DNA of 64,000 nt from JAJYIW01 sp963781665 (GTDB taxonomy: Bacteria; Chloroflexota; Anaerolineae; Anaerolineales; Anaerolineaceae). The position numbers and the translations under genes are program-made. Location of the stretch: NCBI GenBank assembly GCA_963781665.1, contig CAWAGA010000002.1, positions 186,001 through 250,000 of the forward strand, given 5' to 3'. Below, piece by piece: positions 17,552 to 26,287 of the stretch (positions are counted from its first letter, which is position 1; each line of letters opens with the position of its first letter). The notes beneath the pieces were generated by a model. The model had not been told where the DNA came from, made no database searches, and saw only the letters and a program-made list of their open reading frames with translations.

Positions 17552-18544
17552 ATGAAACACAAACCTACCTATCTAATGGCTTTGGCGTTTTCTTTAATCG
17601 TAGCCATCATAACTTCTAGCTGCGGCCCCACAATTATTGCTCCTACCGGGACGCTCCCTCCACCAACGGCGACAGCCGTGCTGGAAATAGCTACTGCAGC
17701 CCCAATCCCGTCCGCAGCAGCAACTCAAGCGGCTCCTACGAGCGCGTCCAGCCCGGTGCCAACCGAGACCAGCGCAACGGCAACTGAGGCTGGAACGGCG
17801 ATTTTCAGCACAGATGGAGATTCGGCCAGCTTCGTAACAGATGTCACCATTCCGGATGGGATGGCGGTCGCACCCGGAGCAACCTTCACCAAAACCTGGC
17901 GTTTGTCCAATAACGGCTCGACCACCTGGTCGACCGCATATACGCTCGTCTACTCTTCCGGCAACCTGAGCGGCGACGTCCAGTCTGTGCCATTACCCGT
18001 CGAGGTCCCCAGCGGTAAGAGCGTCGACCTTTCGGTCCCCTTTACTGCGCCAGCTACCAGCGGTCAATATACCAGCCTGTGGATGCTCAAAAATGATGCT
18101 GGCCAACTTTTTGGAGTCGGCCCTAATTCAAACGAGCCGTTTTATGTTTTGATCAATGTCTCGCCCTCAGTGACTGTTGATCCAAATGCAACCACCGCAC
18201 CTGGCGGCAGCGGTAGTGTATTAGTGACTGGAACCAGCTTGAGCGCTGACCAGACAACCTACTCAGGAAGCTGCCCGGTCACCATCAATCTGACCGGGGC
18301 AATAATCGTCGAAGGGAGCGGATCTTTTGCCTACCAGCTGGAAGCTGAGGCAACGACCTCTGGTTTCACTTTCAATTTACCGGCAGCTCAATCCAGCAGT
18401 TATTCAACCGCTGGAAGCCATACGCTGAATTTGAGCTATTCCTTGACCATCTCCTCTTCCGTACAGGGTTGGGTGAAGCTGTACGTGTCGTCACCTAATA
18501 CGCTGCGGTCAAACCAGGTCGATCTGGCAATCACCTGCCAATAA
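17552..18544 (+). CDS. Surface lipoprotein with NBR1-like Ig domain
   Basis: A 330-residue exported protein. Signal peptide 1-23 ends in a lipobox (TSSC, Cys24), followed by a Thr/Ala/Pro-rich linker (25-90). Residues about 95-205 match the bacterial NBR1-type Ig-like (four-tryptophan) domain, with FTKTWRLSNNGSTTWS and LWMLKNDAGQLFGVG. The C-terminal 110 residues form another beta domain opening with Cys (YSGSCPVTINLTG) and closing with ITCQ, which may carry a disulfide. AAAGGAT precedes the ATG. Role unknown; probably binding of wall or extracellular polymers. Confidence 0.8.
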   Translation: MKHKPTYLMALAFSLIVAIITSSCGPTIIAPTGTLPPPTATAVLEIATAAPIPSAAATQAAPTSASSPVPTETSATATEAGTAIFSTDGDSASFVTDVTIPDGMAVAPGATFTKTWRLSNNGSTTWSTAYTLVYSSGNLSGDVQSVPLPVEVPSGKSVDLSVPFTAPATSGQYTSLWMLKNDAGQLFGVGPNSNEPFYVLINVSPSVTVDPNATTAPGGSGSVLVTGTSLSADQTTYSGSCPVTINLTGAIIVEGSGSFAYQLEAEATTSGFTFNLPAAQSSSYSTAGSHTLNLSYSLTISSSVQGWVKLYVSSPNTLRSNQVDLAITCQ

Positions 18545-18562
18545 TCCAAAACATCAATTTTT

Positions 18563-19276
18563 ATGATTTCTTATCAAAACCAAATTGACGGTGGAACGCG
18601 CCCACGAGCTATCGAGCCGAACAGGCAAAAACCCTCGGTAGCCGCAATCATACCTGCATTTAATGAGTCAAGAGCAATCGAGAAAGTCCTGTTAGTCTTG
18701 CAAGAAGTCGATTACCTCAGCGAAATCATTATCGTGGACGACGGCTCAAAGGACACCACCTTTGAGATCGTTAGCCAGGCTATCCTGGCAAACCCGCGCA
18801 TCAAGCTGGTGCGGCACGAAGCCAATCTTGGAAAAGGCCAGGCGATCTTCTCAGGCTGGCGGGCGACTGAAGCTTCTTGCCTGCTGTTAATCGATGCAGA
18901 TTTGATCAACCTGACCCCGGCCCACATCATGGACCTGATCAATCCGGTCAGGGATGGGCAGGCGCACATGACTTTTGGCCTTTTTCGCAGCGGCCACTGG
19001 GAAACGGACTTCTCGCACATCGTCGCTCCCTGGCTGACCGGCCAACGCTGCATCCGGCGTGAATTGCTGTATGCTGTACCGGAAGATGCGGCCCAGGGTT
19101 ATGGTTTTGAGACCGCCCTGACACTTGCCGCCCAGAAACACCGTTGGGTCAGCCAGAGCATTCGCATGCAAGGGGTTTCTCACCTGGTAAAAGAAAATCA
19201 TCGCGGTTTCTGGTCGGGGTTAAAAAACCGGGCAACCATGTACGGCCACATTTACCGGGCCTGGCGGCTTTCATGA
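18563..19276 (+). CDS. Glycosyltransferase family 2
   Basis: A 237-residue GT-A fold enzyme: AAIIPAFNES nucleotide-binding start, IIIVDDGSKDTT, and LLIDADLINL giving the DxD metal motif. No transmembrane segments, so a cytosolic or peripheral transferase acting on a nucleotide-sugar or polyprenyl acceptor is likely. It follows the lipoprotein gene by 18 nt and ends 24 nt before dinB; its start has no clear Shine-Dalgarno sequence. Confidence 0.85.
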   Translation: MISYQNQIDGGTRPRAIEPNRQKPSVAAIIPAFNESRAIEKVLLVLQEVDYLSEIIIVDDGSKDTTFEIVSQAILANPRIKLVRHEANLGKGQAIFSGWRATEASCLLLIDADLINLTPAHIMDLINPVRDGQAHMTFGLFRSGHWETDFSHIVAPWLTGQRCIRRELLYAVPEDAAQGYGFETALTLAAQKHRWVSQSIRMQGVSHLVKENHRGFWSGLKNRATMYGHIYRAWRLS

Positions 19277-19287
19277 TCTTAGTGTTT

Positions 19288-19293
19288 TATAAT
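19288..19293 (+). promoter_or_regulatory. Candidate -10 box of dinB (leaderless arrangement)
   Basis: TATAAT ends 7 nt before the dinB ATG and no ribosome-binding site is present. Transcription from this box would start at or next to the A of the start codon. No convincing -35 element is visible. Confidence 0.45.
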
Positions 19294-19300
19294 TAGCCCT

Positions 19301-21043
19301 ATGGTCCGAAAAATAATTCACCTGGATCTGGACGCTTTTTTTTGCGCAGTGGAAGAGCTCTATGATCCGAGCCTGCGGGGCAAAGCATTCGCCGTAGGTG
19401 GGCATCCGGAATCACGTGGAGTGGTCTCGTCATGTTCATACCCGGCCCGCGCATTTGGGGTCAGGTCGGCGATGCCCATGGCCCAGGCAATCCGCACATG
19501 TCCAGGCCTGGTCGTTGTTTACCCACGCCATGGGGTGTACGGTGAGATGTCTGGACGGGTAATGGAATTTATAAACGACCTGACGCCTCTCGTCGAGCAG
19601 GTATCCATCGACGAAGCTTTCATGGACCTGACCGACCTGCCCGAACCCGGTCGAGTGCTGGCAGAACGGCTGCAAGCCACCATCAACCGCGAGCTGAAAC
19701 TACCTTGCTCGCTGGGTGTATCTACCAACAAGCTGGTGGCGAAGATTGCCACCGATGCCGGTAAAATGGCCCACAAGGGAAACACACCTCCGAATGTGAT
19801 CACCGTCGTCCCACCCGGGCAGGAAGCCCAATTCCTGGCGCCCTTGCCAGCCCGTGCCTTATGGGGAATCGGGCCAAAAACTGACGCTCGCCTGCTGGAG
19901 AATGGCATCCATACCATCGGAGAGTTGGCAAGCCAGAGTGAAACCTTCCTTTATGAGCATTTCGGCAATTATGGCCAGGACCTGGCAAAGCGCGCCAGGG
20001 GTATCGATGAGAGTCCGGTCATATCCAGCCACACCATCAAGTCTGTCAGCCAGGAAACGACTTTCGAGCGCGACGTCAGCGACGGCGAGCTACTGCACCA
20101 TACCTTGCGAGACCTGGCTGAAACCGTCGGAAGGCGGCTGCGCCAGGATCGCCTGAGCGGCACCACCATCCGGTTAAAATTACGCTGGTCTGACTTCAAA
20201 ACAATTACCCGCCAAAAAACCTTGCTGCAGCCGACCGATCAAGACAGCGTAATCTTTGAAACTATCTGTGACCTGTTCGACCAGGTGTGGCCCGGGCAGC
20301 GGCCGGTGAGGCTGCTGGGAGTTGGCGCCAGCGGGTTGAGCGAGCTCAGCCGCCAGATGAGCCTGTGGGATGACCGCCTCGAAAAGGAACACCGCTTGCT
20401 CGAAGCCGTCGATTCACTCCGTCAGAAATTCGGAAGAGATGCGGTCAAACGTGGCAGCCACGTCTCGGGCAGGCCCAGCGAGGCCAAACCCCAAGCCCCG
20501 AGCCAGGCCGGTCAAAACAAAAAGACTGGCGATCGCCCGCTGTCAAATTCGTACTGGGTTATTCCCGGAAGGTTCCTGGCCGGCGAATATCCCGGCGCAG
20601 CGGTCGAAGCAGATGCCCGGACAAAGATCAGGCGCTTGCTCGACCACGGTATCACCTTCTTCATTGACCTGACCGAAGCCGGAGAATCCGGATTAGTCCC
20701 TTACGAGCCAATATTGGCCGGTCAGACCGGTGAAGATGGCCGCCCAATCCAATATACCCGCTTACCGGTTCAGGACTGCGGCATACCCGAACGGAAAATG
20801 ATGGAAAAAATCCTGAAAACCATCAGCGAAGGACTGGCAGACGGTGAAAATCTCTACCTGCACTGCTGGGGCGGGCGCGGACGCACCGGGACAGTGGTTG
20901 GCTGTTACCTGGTGCAGCAGGGCACCCCTGCCGAACAGGCACTGGAACAGATCCGCATCTGGCGCCAACCTACGAGCCGGGCTTATTTCCCGTCTCCAGA
21001 AACCAACAGCCAGGTTATGATGGTCTTGACCTGGTCACCATAA
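19301..21043 (+). CDS. dinB: DNA polymerase IV fused to a C-terminal tyrosine/dual-specificity phosphatase domain
   Basis: One uninterrupted 580-residue frame. Residues 1-365 are a complete Y-family translesion polymerase: HLDLDAFF (Asp9 metal ligand, Phe14 steric gate), SIDEAF (Asp104, Glu105), helix-hairpin-helix ALWGIGPKT, and the little-finger domain (245-350). A low-complexity Ser/Pro/Lys linker (about 388-412) leads to residues 415-580, a cysteine phosphatase: HCWGGRGRTG gives CX5R (Cys522, Arg528), and QDCGIPE puts the general acid Asp492 exactly 30 residues before Cys522, as in dual-specificity phosphatases. Sole-gene DinB is usually about 350-420 aa. I know of no described DinB-phosphatase fusion. 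The linker argues for two independent folded domains; the phosphatase substrate is unknown. Confidence 0.9.
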   Translation: MVRKIIHLDLDAFFCAVEELYDPSLRGKAFAVGGHPESRGVVSSCSYPARAFGVRSAMPMAQAIRTCPGLVVVYPRHGVYGEMSGRVMEFINDLTPLVEQVSIDEAFMDLTDLPEPGRVLAERLQATINRELKLPCSLGVSTNKLVAKIATDAGKMAHKGNTPPNVITVVPPGQEAQFLAPLPARALWGIGPKTDARLLENGIHTIGELASQSETFLYEHFGNYGQDLAKRARGIDESPVISSHTIKSVSQETTFERDVSDGELLHHTLRDLAETVGRRLRQDRLSGTTIRLKLRWSDFKTITRQKTLLQPTDQDSVIFETICDLFDQVWPGQRPVRLLGVGASGLSELSRQMSLWDDRLEKEHRLLEAVDSLRQKFGRDAVKRGSHVSGRPSEAKPQAPSQAGQNKKTGDRPLSNSYWVIPGRFLAGEYPGAAVEADARTKIRRLLDHGITFFIDLTEAGESGLVPYEPILAGQTGEDGRPIQYTRLPVQDCGIPERKMMEKILKTISEGLADGENLYLHCWGGRGRTGTVVGCYLVQQGTPAEQALEQIRIWRQPTSRAYFPSPETNSQVMMVLTWSP

Positions 21044-21081
21044 ATCCACCCATATCCGATCACCACTACCTTAACCATGAA

Positions 21082-21110
21082 AAAACCAGTATTGGCAAAA
21101 TACTGGTTTT
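21082..21110. terminator. Bidirectional terminator between dinB and the GT4 gene
   Basis: Arms AAAACCAGTATT/AATACTGGTTTT with a small loop, A run before and T run after, lying between convergent stops at 21043 and 21121. Confidence 0.85.
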
Positions 21111-21120
21111 TGTTCAGCAG

Positions 21121-22374
21121 CTAGACAGATTCGGGCATCAGCAGCTTCTGGTATGTTGCTTCGATCCTTCCAGCGATCAGGTCCCAGGCGTATTCTTGGG
21201 CGTAAGCAGCTGCTTGTTGGCCCATCGACCGCCGGTTAAGTGGGTCTTTCAACAAACCCATCAGACGGTTTGCCAATGCCTGCGGGTCTTCAGCGGGAAT
21301 GACGTATCCGGTAATGCCATCCTGAATGAGGAAAGGCAGTCCGCCAACCTGCGAAGCCACCACCGGCGTCCCGCAGGCCATGGCTTCGAGCGCTACCATG
21401 CCGAAGGATTCGTAATGGGAAGGCATAACCAGTACCTCAGCTGCCGAATAATAATAGGGCAGAGAATCTTGATTGCGCTTCCCCAGGAAGAGGATCAAGT
21501 CGTTCATCCCCAATTCACTGCATAAGGCCTTCAAGCGCGTCATTTCTGCATTCATCTGGTCGGGGCTGGCTTCCGGATCACCGCCAATAATCATCAAACC
21601 CTGGGGACAGTCGTTCAGCGCTCCGTTTTGGAACATGATTGCCATAGCCCGGATCAGAGTATCCACCCCCTTTAAAGGCTCGATCCGGCCGACAAAAAGG
21701 ATGAAACAGCTATCCAGCGGCAAACCGACGACAGCCTGGGCCTCGTCGCATGGAATCGGATAGAAACGGCTGGTGTCTACTCCCGGTGGAATCACCGTGA
21801 TTTTCCGATCGTCAGCCTGGTAGAGGAATTGAAGCTGCGCCCGTTCGGCCGGCGTGGCGGCTACGATTTGATCAGCTATCTGGATGACCCGCCGTTCGCC
21901 GTTGATACGGTAATCCCCTTCCATCTCTTCCGGGGTGCGCGCCACCCTGTTTTTCATCAAACCCAAGGTATGGAACATGTGGATCACCGGACTCTGCCAG
22001 CTCTTTTTAAGCGCCTCACCGGCAATCCCGGAAAGCCAGTAATGGCTGTGGATGATATCGTATTGGATGTGTTTCTCAGCAGCAAAATTCTCAATTCCCT
22101 CGACAAATTGGGGTAAAAATTCGACCAGATCTTGCTTGGGAAGGGGGAACTCCGGCCCAGCCGGGATGTGCACCACCCGGTTCCCATACCCCAGATCGTG
22201 CAAGACATGGGGCACATGCTCGTCCTGCGACCGGGTGAATACATCGACGTGAACACCCTTGCGTCCTAGCTGGCGGGTCAGGTCCCGGACATAAACATTC
22301 ATTCCGCCGGTGTCCTTCCCGCCTAAAACTGCCAGGGGGCAGGTGTGATAAGATAACATAGCTATATTCAACAT
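21121..22374 (-). CDS. Glycosyltransferase family 4 (MshA / sucrose-synthase-like)
   Basis: A 417-residue GT-B retaining glycosyltransferase. N-terminal GGKDTGGMNVYVRDL and HSHYWLSGIAGE are typical of the MshA/sucrose-phosphate-synthase branch; the donor-binding EX7E lies in MPSHYESFGMVALEAMACGTPVVAS, and VGRIEPLKGVDTLI carries the usual Arg/Lys. Start at ATG 22374 has AGG upstream. MshA makes the mycothiol precursor in actinobacteria, but in Chloroflexota the acceptor could be another inositol or sugar phosphate; I would not name the product. Confidence 0.83.
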   Translation of the reverse strand: MLNIAMLSYHTCPLAVLGGKDTGGMNVYVRDLTRQLGRKGVHVDVFTRSQDEHVPHVLHDLGYGNRVVHIPAGPEFPLPKQDLVEFLPQFVEGIENFAAEKHIQYDIIHSHYWLSGIAGEALKKSWQSPVIHMFHTLGLMKNRVARTPEEMEGDYRINGERRVIQIADQIVAATPAERAQLQFLYQADDRKITVIPPGVDTSRFYPIPCDEAQAVVGLPLDSCFILFVGRIEPLKGVDTLIRAMAIMFQNGALNDCPQGLMIIGGDPEASPDQMNAEMTRLKALCSELGMNDLILFLGKRNQDSLPYYYSAAEVLVMPSHYESFGMVALEAMACGTPVVASQVGGLPFLIQDGITGYVIPAEDPQALANRLMGLLKDPLNRRSMGQQAAAYAQEYAWDLIAGRIEATYQKLLMPESV

Positions 22375-22392
22375 CTCATTAATCCTGATTTC

Positions 22393-22422
22393 TTGTACCA
22401 GAGGTGATAATCCTGGTATAAT
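22393..22422 (+). promoter_or_regulatory. Promoter of tRNA-Thr
   Basis: Extended -10 TGGTATAAT (box TATAAT 22417-22422) with TTGTAC (22393-22398) 18 nt upstream; the tRNA begins 24 nt after the -10 box. Confidence 0.65.
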
Positions 22423-22446
22423 CTCGCTCGCGCCAGGAAACATCCA

Positions 22447-22519
22447 GCCACCATAGCTCAGACGGTAGAGCGGGCGTTTCGTAAACGTCAGGTCAAGGGT
22501 TCGATCCCCTTTGGTGGCT
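22447..22519 (+). tRNA. tRNA-Thr (anticodon CGU)
   Basis: A full cloverleaf of 73 nt: acceptor GCCACCA/TGGTGGC, D arm GCTC...GAGC, anticodon stem GGCGT/ACGTC around loop TTCGTAA (anticodon CGT, reads ACG), T arm AAGGG TTCGATC CCCTT, discriminator T. The 3' CCA is not encoded. Confidence 0.95.
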
Positions 22520-22686
22520 CACTGCCGGTTATTCTTCTTTGAGCATAAGACCTGTTTCAACCAATGGGGTTATCTAATTCAGGCTCATCTCGCCGGCTCA
22601 CCTTGTCATTCCTGTCAGACCTGGCTGCAAGTATTTTACCACTGGCATTGGATAAGTATCCTTTTTCGCAAGGGGGTGTTCAAAGG

Positions 22687-22692
22687 TATAAT
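22687..22692 (+). promoter_or_regulatory. Candidate -10 box of uridine kinase (leaderless arrangement)
   Basis: TATAAT ends 6 nt before the chosen ATG (22699), with no Shine-Dalgarno in the intervening DNA and only a weak -35. The same geometry occurs before dinB and rsmG. Confidence 0.4.
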
Positions 22693-22698
22693 TTATAC

Positions 22699-23337
22699 AT
22701 GGCTTCAATCCCCCCACCTATCGTCATTGGCATCGCCGGAGGCACCGGCTCCGGAAAAACAACCGTCGCAAATGTGATCTTGCAGCGGGTTGGCGCGAAC
22801 CGGATTGCCTACCTGCCGCACGATGCCTACTACCGCAACCTGGACGACCTCCCCCCAAACCAGAGACTTCAGGTTAACTTCGACCACCCCAATTCACTCA
22901 AATCGGCTTTGATGGCTGAACATATCCAACGTTTGAAGAATTATCTTCCGGTCGAGCTGCCAGTCTATGACTTTACCCGCCACAACCGCACCGGGCAGAC
23001 AATACACATCGATCCACAACGGGTCATCATCGTCGAAGGCATCTTAATCTTTGCCGAAAAATCACTGCGAGAGCTGTTCGACATCAAAATTTTCGTTGAT
23101 ACAGACGCCGATATCCGCTTCATCCGCCGGCTGCAGCGGGACATCGCCGAACGCGGTCGCACGACCGAATCGGTGATCCGCCAATATATCGGGACCGTGC
23201 GGCCGATGCACCTGGAATTTGTAGAACCCTCAAAACGCTACGCTGACGTGATCATCCCTGAAGGCGGCCTTAACACCGTCGCCCTCGATATGGTCACCGC
23301 CCGCATCGAAGCCATGCTGCAAAAAGATTCATCGTAG
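22699..23337 (+). CDS. udk: Uridine kinase
   Basis: A 212-residue P-loop kinase (GGTGSGKTT near residue 15) that phosphorylates uridine and cytidine for pyrimidine salvage. The family signatures YLPHDAYYRNLDDLP, NFDHPNSL and VIIVEGILIF are intact, and length matches the family. An upstream in-frame extension to 22564 overlaps the promoter region and is rejected. It lies 180 nt after tRNA-Thr. Confidence 0.93.
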   Translation: MASIPPPIVIGIAGGTGSGKTTVANVILQRVGANRIAYLPHDAYYRNLDDLPPNQRLQVNFDHPNSLKSALMAEHIQRLKNYLPVELPVYDFTRHNRTGQTIHIDPQRVIIVEGILIFAEKSLRELFDIKIFVDTDADIRFIRRLQRDIAERGRTTESVIRQYIGTVRPMHLEFVEPSKRYADVIIPEGGLNTVALDMVTARIEAMLQKDSS

Positions 23338-23399
23338 GACAAAACGCTCCGATACAATGGAACGCTGTCGTCAAACATCTTACCCAATAAGGAGATTTC

Positions 23400-24758
23400 A
23401 TGGTTGATTATTCGAAAATCGATCGCTACCTGGAAACAAATTTAGACCAAAGTATCGCCGAGCTAACACGGCTATGCGCACAACCCAGCGTTGGCGCCCA
23501 AAACCTCGGAATTAAAGAATGCGCCGCACTGGTCGGCAGCATGCTCGAGAAGCGCGGCTTTCAAGTTGATATCGTCCCCACCGGCGGCGCGCCGGTGGTC
23601 GTGGCCGAGAAAAAAGGCCGCTCTCCACGCACGCTGCTATTCTACAACCACTACGACGTCCAGCCGGCTGAACCATTGGAATTGTGGGTCACACCCCCCT
23701 TCGAACCCACCGTCCGAGATGGCAAGATCTTTGCCCGCGGCGTCGGTGACGACAAAGGACCCATCGTCAGCCGTTTCTTCGCCATCGACGCCATCCTGGC
23801 GAATGAAGGTGAGCTCCCCTGCACGGTGAAATTCATCATCGAGGGCGAGGAAGAAACCAGCAGCACCCATTTCCACGATTTCGTGCGCGATCACAGTGAC
23901 CGTTTGCAATCCGACGTCTGCATTTGGGAATCGGGAGGCGTCGATTACCAGGAAAATCCCCAACAGGTGCTGGGGATGCGTGGAATATGCTACGTTGAGC
24001 TGAGTGTTGAAACCGAATCGCAAGATGTCCACTCCGGCCTGGGTGGGTCGATTTTCCCCAATTCGGCCTGGCGTCTGGTTTGGGCGCTGGCCAGCCTGAA
24101 GGGCCCGGATGAACGCATCCGCATTCCCGGCTGGTATGATTCCGTTCGCCCGGTAACCCAACGTGAGAAAGACCTGTTTGCAGCCTTACCGGATAATGCA
24201 GCCGAATACCGAGAACGCTACGGAGTCAAGAACTTTTTGAAAGGGTTGACCGGGGGTGTTGAGCTGCGAGTGGCCGAAGCCTTCGAGCCTACCTGCACAA
24301 TCTGCGGCTTGACCTCCGGTTACCAGGGCAAAGGCAGCAAGACGGTCTTGCCGGCCCGGGCCAGCGCCAAGGTCGACTTCCGCCTGGTTCCCAACCAGAC
24401 GCCTGAAGCGATGCTGCCTCTGCTGCGTGCTCAACTGGATCGTGAAGGTTTCAGCGACGTGCAGGTCACCTTCCTGGGCGGTGAGTCCCCCGCTGTTACC
24501 GACCCGGACGACCCCTTCATAAAATTGGTGGTAGACACTGCTTCAGAAGTATACAGCCGGCCCACCCAGATTGTTCCTATGATCGGCGGATCCGGCCCTA
24601 ACTACGTCGTTCAGAAATATCTCAATGTGCCGATTGCTTCGGCTGGAGTCGGCGATCCCGGAGGTCAGGCTCATGCGCCTAACGAGAACATCCGGATCGA
24701 TCTGTACCTGAAAGGGGCAAAGCACATCGCCCGGATCCTGGAAGAATTCGGCAAATAA
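23400..24758 (+). CDS. M20 family metallopeptidase (dipeptidase-like)
   Basis: A 452-residue zinc peptidase. Metal-site motifs are FYNHYDVQP (His84, Asp86), GVGDDKGP with the bridging Asp, IEGEEETSS with catalytic Glu, and a C-terminal His in GGQAHAPNE. The large inserted dimerisation domain of M20 enzymes is present around residues 200-310. No signal peptide. GGAG precedes the ATG. Substrate may be dipeptides or N-acyl amino acids. Confidence 0.9.
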   Translation: MVDYSKIDRYLETNLDQSIAELTRLCAQPSVGAQNLGIKECAALVGSMLEKRGFQVDIVPTGGAPVVVAEKKGRSPRTLLFYNHYDVQPAEPLELWVTPPFEPTVRDGKIFARGVGDDKGPIVSRFFAIDAILANEGELPCTVKFIIEGEEETSSTHFHDFVRDHSDRLQSDVCIWESGGVDYQENPQQVLGMRGICYVELSVETESQDVHSGLGGSIFPNSAWRLVWALASLKGPDERIRIPGWYDSVRPVTQREKDLFAALPDNAAEYRERYGVKNFLKGLTGGVELRVAEAFEPTCTICGLTSGYQGKGSKTVLPARASAKVDFRLVPNQTPEAMLPLLRAQLDREGFSDVQVTFLGGESPAVTDPDDPFIKLVVDTASEVYSRPTQIVPMIGGSGPNYVVQKYLNVPIASAGVGDPGGQAHAPNENIRIDLYLKGAKHIARILEEFGK

Positions 24759-24812
24759 GTTGAACGGCCGCTGATTGGTGCTGAAAAGATTTTAATCACA
24801 GGAGATCGCAGT

Positions 24813-25169
24813 ATGGATGAACATGCATGGATCGCTGAATTCCCTGGATCGGTGACGGTCTGCGATAAAGATGGCATCATCCTGGAAATGAACGATCGCT
24901 CCGCAAAAACCTACGCATCCGATGGCGGCTATAGCTTGATTGGAAAGAATATGATGGCCTGCCACCCGGCGAGTGCCCAGGCCATCATTAAAGAGCTGCT
25001 CGAAACGCACCTGCAAAACGTCTATACGGTGGAATACGATACCGAAAAATTGCTGGTCTACCAATCGCCCTGGTACGGAAAAGACGAATTAATGGGGCTG
25101 GTCGAATTCGTCCTGCAGATCCCCAAGGATATCCCTAATCGCCTGCGTGGCTCAAAGGCTGAGGAGTAA
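24813..25169 (+). CDS. Small PAS-like domain protein
   Basis: A 118-residue protein consisting of one PAS-like fold: PGSVTVCDKDGIILEMNDRSAKTY, GYSLIGKNMMACHPASAQAII, and a strand-rich end. No output domain is fused. It precedes the URO-D family gene by 8 nt and is presumably cotranscribed. It may bind a small ligand or haem (a His is in ACHPAS), which is a guess. Confidence 0.75.
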   Translation: MDEHAWIAEFPGSVTVCDKDGIILEMNDRSAKTYASDGGYSLIGKNMMACHPASAQAIIKELLETHLQNVYTVEYDTEKLLVYQSPWYGKDELMGLVEFVLQIPKDIPNRLRGSKAEE

Positions 25170-25177
25170 AACAAGCC

Positions 25178-26278
25178 ATGGAAATCAACCAGATCGTTGA
25201 TCTCTTCCAGCAAAGAAAGTCAGAAAAGGAAAGAACGATTCTAACCTTTTTAGGCGCCGTACTGCCAGAAAATTCAGCCGAGGATGCCAAATTCCTGGTC
25301 ATCCAGCGCCCGCCGACCGATATGTTCGGCGCTTGTAATTCGATTGAGCAGGTCTACCAAAACAACATCGCCTACATTGAGCGCAGCTTGCTCTTCGATT
25401 GGACCGATGAGCTCCCCTACCTCGAGCCATGGATCGGCACCGGAGTGTATGCTTCTGCCTTCGGTAGCGTCTACAAATGGCGCGAAGATAACGCACCTGA
25501 CGCTTATTACGCCTACCATAAAATTGAAGAGGTCAAGGACATCGCCTATCCTGACTACCGTAAAAGCCCGATCATGACGATGGTCCTCGATTGTATCGAC
25601 TACATGAAGGAGAAGACCCGCGGCCAGATACCGATGAGCTGCACCGATACCCAATCGCCGTTCGATACCGCCACCCTTATCCTGGACGCAGCCGAGTTTT
25701 TTACGGCTTGCTATACCCACGAAGAAATCGTCTTCGTTTTCATGAAAAAGATCACCGACCTGATCGTAGAATTTTCCAACGTCCAGGGTCAGCGGATTGG
25801 TGCGGACCTTTGGGTACGGCCCGGCCATATTATGGTCGGCGGAACCGTCTACCGCGGGCTTTCGATCTCAGACGATAATCTCCCGGTCTCGTCTCCCCGC
25901 ATCAACCAGAAAGTAGCTTTCCCTTACGACCAGATGCTGGCTGATGCCTTCGACGGGCTGGCGATCCACTCCTGCGGTAATTGGGCCAAGACCATGGATC
26001 GCCTCGACCGGATGACCAATATTCTCATGATCGACTGCGCTACTTCCAAAGTCTGCGACCCAACTCCGAATGTCCCCGCTGAGGTGCGCACAGCCATGCA
26101 TGGTAAAGGCATCATCACCAAAGTACGGGTGGGGAATGACCTCGCCGAGGTCCTGCCTCAACTCGAAGACCTGGCTGCCCCAGACTTGAAATTGATCATC
26201 GAGCTGGCCTACAGCGAAGAAAATGCCGAAAAAAACTACAAAGCCGTTAAAGAGAAGCTCTCCGCATTATATCCATGA
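25178..26278 (+). CDS. Uroporphyrinogen-decarboxylase-superfamily protein (possible corrinoid methyltransferase)
   Basis: A 366-residue TIM-barrel protein of the URO-D/MtaA superfamily. The short motif AIHSCGNW and a later Cys (MIDCATSKVCDP) resemble the zinc ligands (H-x-C ... C) of MtaA-type methylcobamide:CoM methyltransferases rather than the Arg/Asp site of HemE. No corrinoid protein gene adjoins. It directly follows a PAS-like gene. Methyl transfer is inferred; haem synthesis is unlikely. Confidence 0.7.
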   Translation: MEINQIVDLFQQRKSEKERTILTFLGAVLPENSAEDAKFLVIQRPPTDMFGACNSIEQVYQNNIAYIERSLLFDWTDELPYLEPWIGTGVYASAFGSVYKWREDNAPDAYYAYHKIEEVKDIAYPDYRKSPIMTMVLDCIDYMKEKTRGQIPMSCTDTQSPFDTATLILDAAEFFTACYTHEEIVFVFMKKITDLIVEFSNVQGQRIGADLWVRPGHIMVGGTVYRGLSISDDNLPVSSPRINQKVAFPYDQMLADAFDGLAIHSCGNWAKTMDRLDRMTNILMIDCATSKVCDPTPNVPAEVRTAMHGKGIITKVRVGNDLAEVLPQLEDLAAPDLKLIIELAYSEENAEKNYKAVKEKLSALYP

Positions 26279-26287
26279 TGTCAAACG

